Part shown: piece by piece, positions 9,693 to 18,352 of the stretch
How positions within the stretch are numbered: the stretch's first letter is position 1
Layout: each line of letters opens with the position of its first letter
Source of the DNA: an uncultured Marinobacter sp.
GTDB lineage: Bacteria; Pseudomonadota; Gammaproteobacteria; Pseudomonadales; Oleiphilaceae
DNA: 64,000 bases
Assembly: GCF_947488835.1 (NCBI RefSeq)
Contig: NZ_CANLBK010000001.1
Location: 1,612,001 to 1,676,000 of the forward strand
Direction: 5' to 3'
The notes under the pieces: generated by a model
Seen by the model: the letters and a program-made list of their open reading frames with translations, nothing else
What the model was told of the DNA's origin: nothing
Database searches by the model: none
Program-made: the position numbers and the translations under genes

Positions 9693-10685
9693 ATGTCCCA
9701 TAGCAAACTGACAGACCGTTTTGGCAGAACCGTCAACTACGTGCGCCTGTCCGTTACCGACCGCTGCGACTTTCGCTGCGTTTATTGCATGGCAGAGGAG
9801 ATGACCTTTCTCCCTCGGCAACAGGTTCTGACGCTTGAGGAGATCGCCCGGGTTGCCAAAACATTTGTGTCCCTGGGCACGGAAAAAATCCGTCTGACAG
9901 GTGGCGAGCCTCTGGTCCGCAAAGACATTCTTGAACTGGTTCGGGAGATAGGCACCTACGGCCTGCGTGATTTTGCCATGACCACCAATGGCAGCCAGTT
10001 ACCCACCATGGCAGAACCTCTGCGCAAAGCGGGTCTGAAGCGACTGAATATCAGCCTCGATTCTCTCGACCCGGAAAAATTCGCAAGCATTACTCGCACA
10101 GGCAAGTTGTCGCGGGTGCTGGAAGGTATAGACGCTGCAAGAGACGCCGGCTTTAAAGGCATCAAACTGAACACCGTGGTAATGAAAGGCGGCAATGATC
10201 ACGAAGTTCCGGATTTGATCGAGTTTGCCCGGAAGAAAAACGTCGACATCACCTTTATTGAGGAAATGCCCTTAGGCGAGATTTCCGAGCACGATCGCGG
10301 GCAGGCTCTGTGCACCAGTGATGAGGTGCGTGACATTGTTCGCCAGCATCACGACCTGATGCCCACCCCCGAAGACTCCGGCGGCCCCGCTCGCTATTAC
10401 CGGATGTCAGACAGCCCCATCAAGGTGGGCTTCATCTCGCCTCATTCCCACAACTTTTGCTCCACCTGCAATCGGGTGCGCGTAACTGTTGAAGGCCGGC
10501 TCCTCCTGTGTCTGGGCAACGAGCATTCTGTGGACCTTCGCCGAGTACTTCGCGGCCACCCGGTAAATGACGACAAACTGCGGCAAACCATCATCGACTC
10601 CATGGATCTGAAGCCCGAACGTCATCATTTCTCCAGCAACGGCGATGTGCAAATCCTGCGCTTCATGAATATGACCGGGGGATGA
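9693..10685 (+). CDS. moaA: MoaA, GTP 3',8-cyclase for molybdenum cofactor
   Basis: Radical SAM enzyme for the first step of molybdopterin synthesis. The N-terminal SAM cluster motif is C25-x3-C29-x2-C32 (CDFRCVYC), and the C-terminal second cluster has [10 protein letters not shown] followed by a later cysteine. Length is 330 residues from the ATG at 9693, which has an AGGA upstream. The extra 23 codons from 9624 lack homology. The product is needed for NarG, whose operon is nearby; pseudomonads also keep a moaA copy in the nar region. Confidence 0.95.
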   Translation: MSHSKLTDRFGRTVNYVRLSVTDRCDFRCVYCMAEEMTFLPRQQVLTLEEIARVAKTFVSLGTEKIRLTGGEPLVRKDILELVREIGTYGLRDFAMTTNGSQLPTMAEPLRKAGLKRLNISLDSLDPEKFASITRTGKLSRVLEGIDAARDAGFKGIKLNTVVMKGGNDHEVPDLIEFARKKNVDITFIEEMPLGEISEHDRGQALCTSDEVRDIVRQHHDLMPTPEDSGGPARYYRMSDSPIKVGFISPHSHNFCSTCNRVRVTVEGRLLLCLGNEHSVDLRRVLRGHPVNDDKLRQTIIDSMDLKPERHHFSSNGDVQILRFMNMTGG

Positions 10686-10694
10686 TTCCCCCGG
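10675..10694 (+). terminator. Strong hairpin spanning the moaA stop codon
   Basis: An eight-base perfect stem, CCGGGGGA with TCCCCCGG, around a TGAT loop that contains the TGA stop of moaA. No T-tract follows, so it may stabilise the transcript end rather than act as an intrinsic terminator. Confidence 0.4.
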
Positions 10695-10828
10695 GTACCT
10701 GGCTCATTTCTGGCCAAATCCGCCGCTTAAAAACTCTTCCTCTCTTTAACACCCTTCACTTCACTGGCCTGATTGATCGTTAAGCATTAAGCTCTTGAAC
10801 TCAAAACAATAATACTCAGGGCATATTC

Positions 10829-12559
10829 ATGAAAAAAACCGGAGCGACTCTCGTTCGCCACGCTTTGGAGCAACTCGGTATACGTCGCACATTCGGCATT
10901 CCCGGCGTTCATACCACCGAAATTTATGATGAGCTGAACCGCTCTGAAAGCATTGAACCAACACTGGTTACCCATGAGTGTGGTGGTGCCTTCATGGCTG
11001 ATGCCATCAGCCGCACCGGTGCTGAACTGGGCACACTTCTGATTGTGCCTGCCGCGGGGGTTACCCATGCTGCAAGCGGCATTGGCGAAGCGGGCATTGA
11101 CGGCATACCCATGCTGATTATTTCTGGTGGGATTCATTCGGAATCCGGGCACAGATACCAACTCCACGAGATGGATCAGCACGCCCTGCTCAAGCCGATT
11201 ACCAAGAAAACCTGGCGCATTGCCAGTCATCGGGAAATTATCCCTACACTTTACGAAGCCTATAACGTGGCCATGGGCGGCGAGCCCGGCCCCGTCTTTA
11301 TTGAAATTCCGGTCAACATAAGCAACTTTCTGGGTGATGTGGATGACATGCCTCTTTATCAGGCACCGCAACCACCAGAACAGCCAGATCAAGCGTTGGT
11401 GGATGCGGCAGCCCAGGCTCTGGTGCAAGCTAAGCAACCGGGAATTTTCGCTGGCTGGGGCTCGGTTGATGCCCAGGCCGAGTTAATTGAACTGGCAGAG
11501 CTACTGGATGCGCCGGTTTCAACAACCCTTCAGGGACTAAGCGCCTTCCCGGGCAACCATCCTTTGCACACCGGCATGGGCATGGGCAATTACGCGGTTC
11601 CGGCAGCAACCAACGCCTTCGCCAAGGTAGACTGCCTGTTAGCTATAGGAACCCGATTCTCGGAAATCCCCACGGGGAGCTATGGCATTAGTCCGCCAGA
11701 GACTCTGATTCACATGGACATCAACCCTGAGGTATTCAGCGCCAACTACCCGGCCAGCCATACCCTTGAGGGAGATGCGAGGGTTACACTGCCCGCGCTT
11801 CTGAAAGCGGTCAAAACTTTACAGCCCACTGCATCCAGCACCGGCATTCGCGAGCAGATTGCCCAGGACAAGGCTGCCTACAAGAAAGAGTGGCGGGATC
11901 ACGACAGCGGCGACCGGGTAAACCCGGAGCTGTTTTTCAGCCACCTTCGTGAGCGCCTTGATGACGATGCAATTGTCGTCGCTGACGACGGCAACCACAC
12001 CTTCCTGGTGGCTGAGCTGTTGCCCATACTGGGCGCACGAAACTACATGTCCCCCAGCGATTTCAACGCCATGGGGTACTGCGTTCCCGGTGCCATCGGT
12101 GCAAAGCTGGCGAACCCAAAGCGCCAGGTCGTCGGTATTGTAGGCGATGGGGCATTGCTGATGACTGGAATGGAGCTGGTCACTGCTGCACGCCTGGGCG
12201 TCGGGGTGATGATTTTTGTATTCAACGATGGTGAATTGTCGCAAATTGCTCAGGCACAGCAAATTCCGTATAACCAGAAAACCTGCACGGTGCTGGGCGC
12301 CATGGACTATGAGGCCTTTGCCAAAGCCGTTGGCGTGGAGTTTGTTTCAATGGCGGGAAATGAAAGTATTTCTGACGGCCTGGAGATCGCGTTGCTGAAG
12401 TCGGCCGCTGGGCGGCCGGTTCTGGTAGACGTACGCATCGACTATTCCAAATCGACCCGGTTCACCAAAGGCGTGGTAAAAACCAACCTTGGTAGAATGG
12501 CGACCCGGGACAAGGTGAGGGTTGTGGGGCGGGCGCTTTGGAGAAAAGTCCGACCTTAG
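10829..12559 (+). CDS. Thiamine diphosphate-dependent enzyme, acetolactate synthase-like
   Basis: A 576-residue enzyme of the acetolactate synthase/decarboxylase superfamily. The N-terminal pyrimidine domain opens with GIPGVHTTEIYDEL and has the THE motif with catalytic Glu. A central domain follows, and the C-terminal diphosphate domain has GDGALLMTGMELVTA ending in FND. It could be a 2-keto acid decarboxylase or a catabolic synthase; the substrate cannot be told. No small regulatory subunit is adjacent. Its stop overlaps the convergent nosL stop by 4 bp. Confidence 0.8.
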   Translation: MKKTGATLVRHALEQLGIRRTFGIPGVHTTEIYDELNRSESIEPTLVTHECGGAFMADAISRTGAELGTLLIVPAAGVTHAASGIGEAGIDGIPMLIISGGIHSESGHRYQLHEMDQHALLKPITKKTWRIASHREIIPTLYEAYNVAMGGEPGPVFIEIPVNISNFLGDVDDMPLYQAPQPPEQPDQALVDAAAQALVQAKQPGIFAGWGSVDAQAELIELAELLDAPVSTTLQGLSAFPGNHPLHTGMGMGNYAVPAATNAFAKVDCLLAIGTRFSEIPTGSYGISPPETLIHMDINPEVFSANYPASHTLEGDARVTLPALLKAVKTLQPTASSTGIREQIAQDKAAYKKEWRDHDSGDRVNPELFFSHLRERLDDDAIVVADDGNHTFLVAELLPILGARNYMSPSDFNAMGYCVPGAIGAKLANPKRQVVGIVGDGALLMTGMELVTAARLGVGVMIFVFNDGELSQIAQAQQIPYNQKTCTVLGAMDYEAFAKAVGVEFVSMAGNESISDGLEIALLKSAAGRPVLVDVRIDYSKSTRFTKGVVKTNLGRMATRDKVRVVGRALWRKVRP

Positions 12560-13098
12560 TGCTGCATTTCCCCATGCATATCTCCCATGGGCATCTCTGT
12601 GTTGAGATGCTCCAGGGTGATTGCATCGTACCGTATGATTTCACCCCCATGCTCCGTCATGAAGTCATGAGCTGCCGATTCTGTGGAGAAGGATGCCAGA
12701 GTCTGGCCCATGGCGCCTTCGCGCTCAGAACCCACCACGTACACAGCCTCGCGGGCATCGATCAGGGCGGCATCATCCGGGCTGGCCCATTCGGTTTGGC
12801 TCATGTCGTGAACGTACAGGGTGTGCTTGCGCACGACGTTCTCGGGTTGCAACGCCCAAGCGAACATATCGCGGGTGGAGCAGAACTTGTGGACTGTTTG
12901 CTCTTTCTCGGTAATCACTTCGCCCTTCGGGCCGGGGAAACGGGTGATGGCCATGCCGCATACGTGGCATTCGTCACCAGATTCAATATGCACTGGCGCA
13001 GGCTTTTCGACGACCTTCTCTGCTTCGCCCGAGCATCCCCCTAAAAGCAATGCGAACATCAACAGGAACGGCAGGGATTTGAATTGAGCAGACTTCAT
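12556..13098 (-). CDS. nosL: NosL, copper chaperone lipoprotein for nitrous oxide reductase
   Basis: A 180-residue lipoprotein with lipobox LLLGGCS and the NosL copper site CHVCGM. Met/His-rich ligand candidates lie at the C-terminus (MPMGDMHGEMQH). It delivers Cu(I) to NosZ from the outer leaflet or periplasm. The ATG at 13098 has GGAG upstream and gives a standard signal peptide; an ATG four codons earlier is less likely. Last gene of nosRZDFYL, 42 bp after nosY. Confidence 0.93.
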   Translation of the reverse strand: MKSAQFKSLPFLLMFALLLGGCSGEAEKVVEKPAPVHIESGDECHVCGMAITRFPGPKGEVITEKEQTVHKFCSTRDMFAWALQPENVVRKHTLYVHDMSQTEWASPDDAALIDAREAVYVVGSEREGAMGQTLASFSTESAAHDFMTEHGGEIIRYDAITLEHLNTEMPMGDMHGEMQH

Positions 13099-13140
13099 GG
13101 AGCTCTCCATAGTGTGATAGCCATAGTGTGGTTGCGGAAA

Positions 13141-13971
13141 TCAGATGCGGCGGCCACGGAACAATGCCCAGGCGCCGGTTAAAGGAATAACAAACCAGAA
13201 AACCAGTGCCAGCCATAGCCCGCTCGGGCCAATGGGCAAATCAGAGCCAAGACTGAGAACACCGCTAAGCTGAGTGCTGTCGCTGAAGGTAACGATATTC
13301 AGTAGACGGTATATGTCGGTCGGATTGAGCAACAGAAGCCATGGCAACAATTCCGGGTTGAACTCGCCCTGGCTGGCGACCAGCGTGCCCAGCAGCAACA
13401 AATCGAAAATAAGCACAAAGAAAAACCAGATCGCCAAGGCCAACCCAGCAGCAATGGGCTTCTCACTTACCCGCACGCTGACCACGTACGCCAGTGCAAT
13501 GAAGCTCCAACCCAGTAACGTTGTCGAAACAATAAAGCGCAACATAGCGACAGTAAGAGCACCAACGGCAACGTCTTCTACCAATAAGGCAATGGCAACG
13601 CCTGCTACGCCAAAGCCTATGAAGGTCGCCAAAGCCAATGTCAGCCCGTGCCCCAGAAACTTCCCGAACAACAACTGCCCGCGACTTAGCGGATACGTCA
13701 TTAGCAGCAGAAGTGTACCGCCCTCTTCCTCACCCACAATGGCGTCGTAAGCCAGTAGCAGTGCAATGAGCGGAATAAGAAAGATACCCAGGCTCGCCAG
13801 GCTGGCAATGGTTGCAGGGGTAGACGCATAACCCACCTGCCCCGAGGCCGCTGCACCAAACCAGGCGATGCCCACCGCAAGTGTGGCAAACACCAAAGCA
13901 ATGGCGATCAGCCAACGGTTCCGCAGGCTGTCGCTTAATTCTTTACGTGCAATTGTCCAGATGCTGTTCAT
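13141..13971 (-). CDS. nosY: NosY, ABC transporter permease for NosZ maturation
   Basis: A 276-residue inner-membrane protein with about six helices, starting MNSIWTIARKELSDSLRNRW as in ABC-2 type permeases. It forms the NosDFY complex that supplies sulfur or assists CuZ centre assembly on NosZ. Its start overlaps the nosF stop by 4 bp, so translation is coupled. Confidence 0.93.
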   Translation of the reverse strand: MNSIWTIARKELSDSLRNRWLIAIALVFATLAVGIAWFGAAASGQVGYASTPATIASLASLGIFLIPLIALLLAYDAIVGEEEGGTLLLLMTYPLSRGQLLFGKFLGHGLTLALATFIGFGVAGVAIALLVEDVAVGALTVAMLRFIVSTTLLGWSFIALAYVVSVRVSEKPIAAGLALAIWFFFVLIFDLLLLGTLVASQGEFNPELLPWLLLLNPTDIYRLLNIVTFSDSTQLSGVLSLGSDLPIGPSGLWLALVFWFVIPLTGAWALFRGRRI

Positions 13972-14900
13972 TGGGCGCCTCCACGATGAGCAAGCCCACC
14001 CGAACCGATAAAGTGCACGTACACATCCTCCAGCGTTGGCTCGTAAATACCCAAATCACGCACTTCGCCCGATGCAACCAAAGCCTTCACCAGCTCCATT
14101 TTTTCTGCCGGCCGAACATCTACACGCAGCCGCCCGTTGGCCTGATGCATCATCAGCCCTGCTGAAGCCGGGGCATTATTTACAACCGCCTCCAGCGCCG
14201 CCACGGTGTTTTCAGGCTCTATAGAAAGGGTTGTGGGCATGTTGGCTTGTCGGCGCAAGGATGCGAGATCCCCCGCCGCCTTCAGGCTGCCATCCGTCAG
14301 AATCGCAGCCCGATCAATGTAAGGTTCCACACCGGGAAGTACGTGGGAACATAGGACAACACCCGTTCCATCGTCCCGCAGCGTTCGTAACAAACGGTAG
14401 AGGTCAGCGGTCGCTATTGGGTCCAAACCAACCGTGGGCTCATCCAGCATCAACAAACGCGGTTTTCCAAGCAAGGCCTGGGCTAATCCCAAGCGTTGGC
14501 GCATACCCTTGGAATAGGTTTTGACCCGGGCATCCATGGCATCATCCAGCCCTACCTGCCCCAACAACTCAGGAACCTGCCGCAGATTGGCGCCTTTCAG
14601 GCGTGCAAAATGCGCGAGAATTTCACGGCCGGTCAGCTGCGGATAAAACATTACGTTTTCAGGCAAGTAACCGATGTACTGGCTGATTTTGGGATCGCCC
14701 GCTTCGCCATCGAGTACAGACACTTTGCCCTGCGACGGCGTCATCAGCCCCAGAATCAGTTTGATGCTGGTAGTTTTGCCTGCACCATTGTGGCCAAACA
14801 ACCCGAGAATTTCCCCGGGTTCAAGGCGTAGATCAACGCCATTCAGTACCAGCGCTTTATCGTACCGGTAGCTCACATTCTCAAGACGAAAACAGCTCAT
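13968..14900 (-). CDS. nosF: NosF, ABC transporter ATPase for NosZ maturation
   Basis: A 310-residue ATPase with Walker A GHNGAGKTTS, the signature region YSKGMRQRLGLAQAL and Walker B LLMLDEPTVGLDP. A C-terminal extension of about 90 residues follows, as usual in NosF. It energises NosDFY, which builds the CuZ cluster of NosZ. Its ATG shares one base with the nosD stop (TGATG). Confidence 0.95.
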   Translation of the reverse strand: MSCFRLENVSYRYDKALVLNGVDLRLEPGEILGLFGHNGAGKTTSIKLILGLMTPSQGKVSVLDGEAGDPKISQYIGYLPENVMFYPQLTGREILAHFARLKGANLRQVPELLGQVGLDDAMDARVKTYSKGMRQRLGLAQALLGKPRLLMLDEPTVGLDPIATADLYRLLRTLRDDGTGVVLCSHVLPGVEPYIDRAAILTDGSLKAAGDLASLRRQANMPTTLSIEPENTVAALEAVVNNAPASAGLMMHQANGRLRVDVRPAEKMELVKALVASGEVRDLGIYEPTLEDVYVHFIGSGGLAHRGGAQ

Positions 14901-16165
14901 CAGGACTCCGGCTCCAACAATTTAGGGGGGCTCATTAACGGGTAAGAATCTTTGACACCCGCGGCCTTAACCACAGGAAACGCCTCCTGAACCCAGCGCA
15001 GCGTATCCACCGCCGGGCTGAACATCAGGATTTTCGCTTCAGGGTAGGTCCACAACAGTCGGTCAACATTATCGTTAGGCTCATAAGGCACATCACCAAC
15101 ACCGTCCTGGTTGCGATCCCAGCCCAGGTAATCACTCCAGTAATTGCCCACACCGTCCTTCGACCATTCCTGCGTTCGCAGGGCTACATACTTAACCTGC
15201 CGCTGATTGTTGATAAACGCATTGCGGAACACATCATTATCTTCCGAGCCGGCGGTCAGGTGAATACCCACCCCACTGTCCCGAAACACATTGTCTTCGA
15301 AGGTATTGTACAAAGAGTTATAGATAAACACGGCCTTGCCTTCCGCACCGGAAACCGACACCCCGGCCGTCTGCCCTTGAGACACCCCCGAAACCACATT
15401 CCCCCGCAGCACCGACTGGGTAATAAAGTTCATAAGAATGCCGTAATTCTCATCGTTCTCAGAGCGGTTATTAATCACCGTAAGGCGCTTACTCTGCATC
15501 AAGGCATAACCCGTTCGGGTCCCCCGGGTCACATTGCCTTCCAGGAGATTATCCATGGAATACATATAGTGAATCCCATAACGCAGATCCGCCATGGTGT
15601 TATTGCGAATCCTGTTCCGGTTCGCCGTCTCGATATAAATCGCATCCCGGGTCTGGCGAATATCATTGCCTTCAATCAAAGCCCCGGTGGTATTGAACAG
15701 ATGAATGCCATTACCCCGATCGTTCGGGCGAACCGTCGCATCACCACGGATCGTATTGTTTCTCACCGTCACATCCGGTGCTGCATCCAGCCAGATACCA
15801 AACGCCGTACCTTGCAGATCACTGTTCTCAACAGTGGCGCCACGGGCCTCACGCTTTACGAAAACGCCTGCATTTAGTTGGTTCAAGTCCGTACCCCAAT
15901 TGCGGATACGACACCCTGAAAGCGTTACATCCTCTGCCCCAATCACCACCCCATTGCCTGCGCCACCGCCGTCAATCAGCGTTTCCGAACCACAGGCTAC
16001 AGTCACCCCCGGCACCCGAATGGCCAAAGGCGGAAGGATTTCAGAAGGGAGTTCAAAGGTAGCGCCCGGCTCCAAATCATCCAACTGTTGCTGAATATCG
16101 GCCTGAGCGGTCAGCGATAGCAAGGCGACTGTCAGGGCCGCCCCTAAACGCAAAATGTGGTGCAT
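14900..16165 (-). CDS. nosD: NosD, periplasmic beta-helix protein of the NosDFY complex
   Basis: A 421-residue secreted protein with signal peptide (HHILRLGAALTVALLSLTAQA). Right-handed beta-helix repeats (NxTxRGDAT, NRIRNNTM, NVFRDSGVG) follow, and the C-terminal region is NYWSDYLGWDRNQDG. The start at 16165 gives a proper signal peptide. The frame stays open a further 39 codons upstream only because it runs through a palindromic repeat, so that extension is spurious. NosD binds the ABC pair NosFY and passes material to apo-NosZ. Confidence 0.93.
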   Translation of the reverse strand: MHHILRLGAALTVALLSLTAQADIQQQLDDLEPGATFELPSEILPPLAIRVPGVTVACGSETLIDGGGAGNGVVIGAEDVTLSGCRIRNWGTDLNQLNAGVFVKREARGATVENSDLQGTAFGIWLDAAPDVTVRNNTIRGDATVRPNDRGNGIHLFNTTGALIEGNDIRQTRDAIYIETANRNRIRNNTMADLRYGIHYMYSMDNLLEGNVTRGTRTGYALMQSKRLTVINNRSENDENYGILMNFITQSVLRGNVVSGVSQGQTAGVSVSGAEGKAVFIYNSLYNTFEDNVFRDSGVGIHLTAGSEDNDVFRNAFINNQRQVKYVALRTQEWSKDGVGNYWSDYLGWDRNQDGVGDVPYEPNDNVDRLLWTYPEAKILMFSPAVDTLRWVQEAFPVVKAAGVKDSYPLMSPPKLLEPES

Positions 16166-16205
16166 CAAATAAATTCTCGAGCTAAAAGCTACTGCCAAGT
16201 TCGGG

Positions 16206-16316
16206 CAAGAGACTGGAAGAGCGCTTTTCAAAACTGTGCGAAGCCATGGATGGCGAAGCCAAGCGTACACGGACGTATTCACAGCGTGTTTTGAAAAGCG
16301 CTCTTCCAGTGTCTTG
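16206..16316. repeat. Palindromic repeat element, copy A
   Basis: A 23 bp perfect inverted repeat (16212-16234 with 16288-16310) extends to 29 bp per arm with one mismatch. It encloses a 53-base loop. The loop is 51/53 identical to the loop of the copy at 59353-59461 in inverted orientation, but the stems differ by paired changes. It holds an inner palindrome GCCATGGATGGC. It sits between nosZ and nosD, where it may shape the nos transcript. No transposase is present. Confidence 0.88.
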
Positions 16317-16375
16317 CTACTCCAAAATCAGAAATAACCGGAGCCCTATAAAGGGCCCCGGTCAAAACACCTAAA

Positions 16376-18271
16376 TCAAGCCGGCTCTACCAACATCCGA
16401 CCCGTCATCTCCATGTGCAGAGCGTGACAGAACCAGTTGCAGTAGTACCAGTGAACACCCGGCTTATCCGCAATGAAGGTCACCGAAGAGGTCTGCTGAG
16501 GGCTGATTTCCATGCCCACACCGTGGTTTACCATACAGAAACCGTGAGTCACATCCTCAATGGTATCCTGGTTAGTAACATACACAGTTACCTCATCGCC
16601 CTGCTTCACCTTGAACTCAGTCAGGCCAAACATAGGTGCAACCGACGTCATGTAAACGCGAACCTTGTTACCGTCGCGAATCACCTTGTTGTCATACTCC
16701 AGAGCAACTCCGTCTTTCTCCGCCTGAGCACGGGCACCGGCGAAATACGGATCGTCACGAGTGTAAACCTTCTTGGTTTTAATCTGATCACGGCGAACCA
16801 GAATACAGTCGTGCGGCTCTGCGAACGCAGGACCATCGTGAACCAGCTTCATTTCCTCGCCAGAAATATCGATCAGCTGATCGTTCTCCGGGTGCAGAGG
16901 GCCAACCGGCAAGAAGCGGTCCTTCGAGAACTTGGACAACACAACCAACCACTTACCATCGGCATCGCGGGATTCCGTCAGAGACGCATGGTTATGGCCT
17001 GGCTGGTAATGCACATCCAGCTTCTGGCGCAGGTAGTTCACCTTCTCACCATTGTAGTGCTTGATGGCATCCGCAATGTTCCACTTGGCTACCTGGCTAT
17101 CGATAAACAGCGTGGTATAAGCATTACCACGACCATCGTAGGTGGTGTGCAGAGGCCCAAGACCCAGCTCCGGCTCGGCAACAATCACATCACGAAGTTC
17201 GATTTTGTCATCAAACACATCGTCCAGCTTATCGATGGCGATCACCGAACAGGTTGGCGACAGCTTACCGGCGGCAATGAAGTACTTGCCATCTGGTGAC
17301 GTGTTAACGCCGTGCGGGTTCTTTGGCACAGGAATATAACGGGTCAGCCTGGATTTACCACGACCATCAACCACTGGAACTTTCGAGTCGCCCAGAGTTT
17401 TGAAATCGCCATTCTTGACGGCTTCCTCAATGCGCTCAATGTTGAACACAACTACCCAGTCGCGGTCGTTACGCATGGTACCGGCCAAATCCGTCGCTTT
17501 CTCGGAGTTGTAGCAGGTAGAAGCCGCATATTTGCCAGTGTAATCGGCGTCTGTGTTGTCCAGGTTGCCGTCTACAATCACCTGCCAGGCGACTTCCATG
17601 GTTTCCGCGTCCAGCGCGTTAAACATGGTGTAGCTGTTCTCCATGGAGAAATCGCTACCGTCATTGGGGTGCGGAATCATATATTCTGCGTTGCAGAACA
17701 CATACTTAGTGTGGGGCACTTTCTGCAGGCGCAACCCGTGAATGGCTTGCACGTTCGGAACGTGAGTAATCTTGTCGCACTTCATGATATCCAGGCGGAT
17801 ACGGGCAACACGGGTGTTGGCCTTGTCGTTGATGAACAGGTACTTGCCATCGTAACGACCGTCGGTCATGGAAACGTGCGGGTGGTGGCAATCGCCGTTC
17901 AGGTAGGTTTTGTCGCGACCCAGAATATCCTTACTTTCGTTGGTGATACCCCAGCCTGTGGCTGAATCAACGTTGAATACGGGGATCCGCATGATTTCAC
18001 GCATGGACGGAACGCCAAGAACACGAACCTCACCCTGATGACCACCGCTCCAGAAACCGTAGTATTCGTCCAGTTCGCCCGGCCCTACGTGAATCTTGTT
18101 CTGAGCTTCCTTCGCTGCAGCAGCAAAGGACTCACGGGTCATTACAGCGCCACCAAGGCCTGCAGCACCCACTGCGCCAGCCAGAGCAGTCGCGCCAAGG
18201 AAGCGACGACGGCTCAACCCGCTTTCGCCATTTTCGGCAAGATCCTTTCCTAACTCTTCTTTCTTTTTCAT
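16376..18271 (-). CDS. nosZ: NosZ, nitrous oxide reductase (clade I, Tat-exported)
   Basis: A 631-residue periplasmic enzyme reducing N2O to N2. A twin-arginine signal [14 protein letters not shown] (from about residue 19) is followed by a seven-bladed propeller that binds the four-copper CuZ cluster. A C-terminal cupredoxin domain carries the CuA motif [12 protein letters not shown]. Length and the Tat signal place it in clade I. It follows nosR by 81 bp and precedes nosD. A hexanucleotide repeat lies in its leader. Assignment is secure. Confidence 0.98.
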   Translation of the reverse strand: MKKKEELGKDLAENGESGLSRRRFLGATALAGAVGAAGLGGAVMTRESFAAAAKEAQNKIHVGPGELDEYYGFWSGGHQGEVRVLGVPSMREIMRIPVFNVDSATGWGITNESKDILGRDKTYLNGDCHHPHVSMTDGRYDGKYLFINDKANTRVARIRLDIMKCDKITHVPNVQAIHGLRLQKVPHTKYVFCNAEYMIPHPNDGSDFSMENSYTMFNALDAETMEVAWQVIVDGNLDNTDADYTGKYAASTCYNSEKATDLAGTMRNDRDWVVVFNIERIEEAVKNGDFKTLGDSKVPVVDGRGKSRLTRYIPVPKNPHGVNTSPDGKYFIAAGKLSPTCSVIAIDKLDDVFDDKIELRDVIVAEPELGLGPLHTTYDGRGNAYTTLFIDSQVAKWNIADAIKHYNGEKVNYLRQKLDVHYQPGHNHASLTESRDADGKWLVVLSKFSKDRFLPVGPLHPENDQLIDISGEEMKLVHDGPAFAEPHDCILVRRDQIKTKKVYTRDDPYFAGARAQAEKDGVALEYDNKVIRDGNKVRVYMTSVAPMFGLTEFKVKQGDEVTVYVTNQDTIEDVTHGFCMVNHGVGMEISPQQTSSVTFIADKPGVHWYYCNWFCHALHMEMTGRMLVEPA

Positions 18272-18303
18272 AGCATTGAACTCCGTTATTGGTAATGGCG
18301 GTT

Positions 18304-18333
18304 CTATTTCTATTTCTATTTCTATTTCGATTT
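18304..18333. repeat. Hexanucleotide tandem repeat in the nosR-nosZ spacer
   Basis: Four exact copies of CTATTT (18304-18327) and a fifth degenerate copy CGATTT, followed by a T-rich run. On the nosZ-coding strand this is an AAATAG array in the 81 bp spacer, ending about 33 bases before the nosZ ATG. Such short tandem repeats can change copy number and so alter leader spacing. Confidence 0.85.
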
Positions 18334-18352
18334 TATTTTTGGTTTTACACTG

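Noticed and set aside
10829..12559. Assignment as 2-ketoarginine decarboxylase AruI
   Set aside because: Only general ThDP-enzyme similarity; no arginine catabolic genes are nearby.
16163..16282. 39-codon N-terminal extension of NosD
   Set aside because: The extension is encoded by the palindromic repeat; the family signal peptide begins at the ATG at 16165.
16206..16316. Insertion sequence or integron attC site
   Set aside because: No transposase or integrase nearby and no target duplication; the loop is conserved rather than the stems, unlike attC sites.
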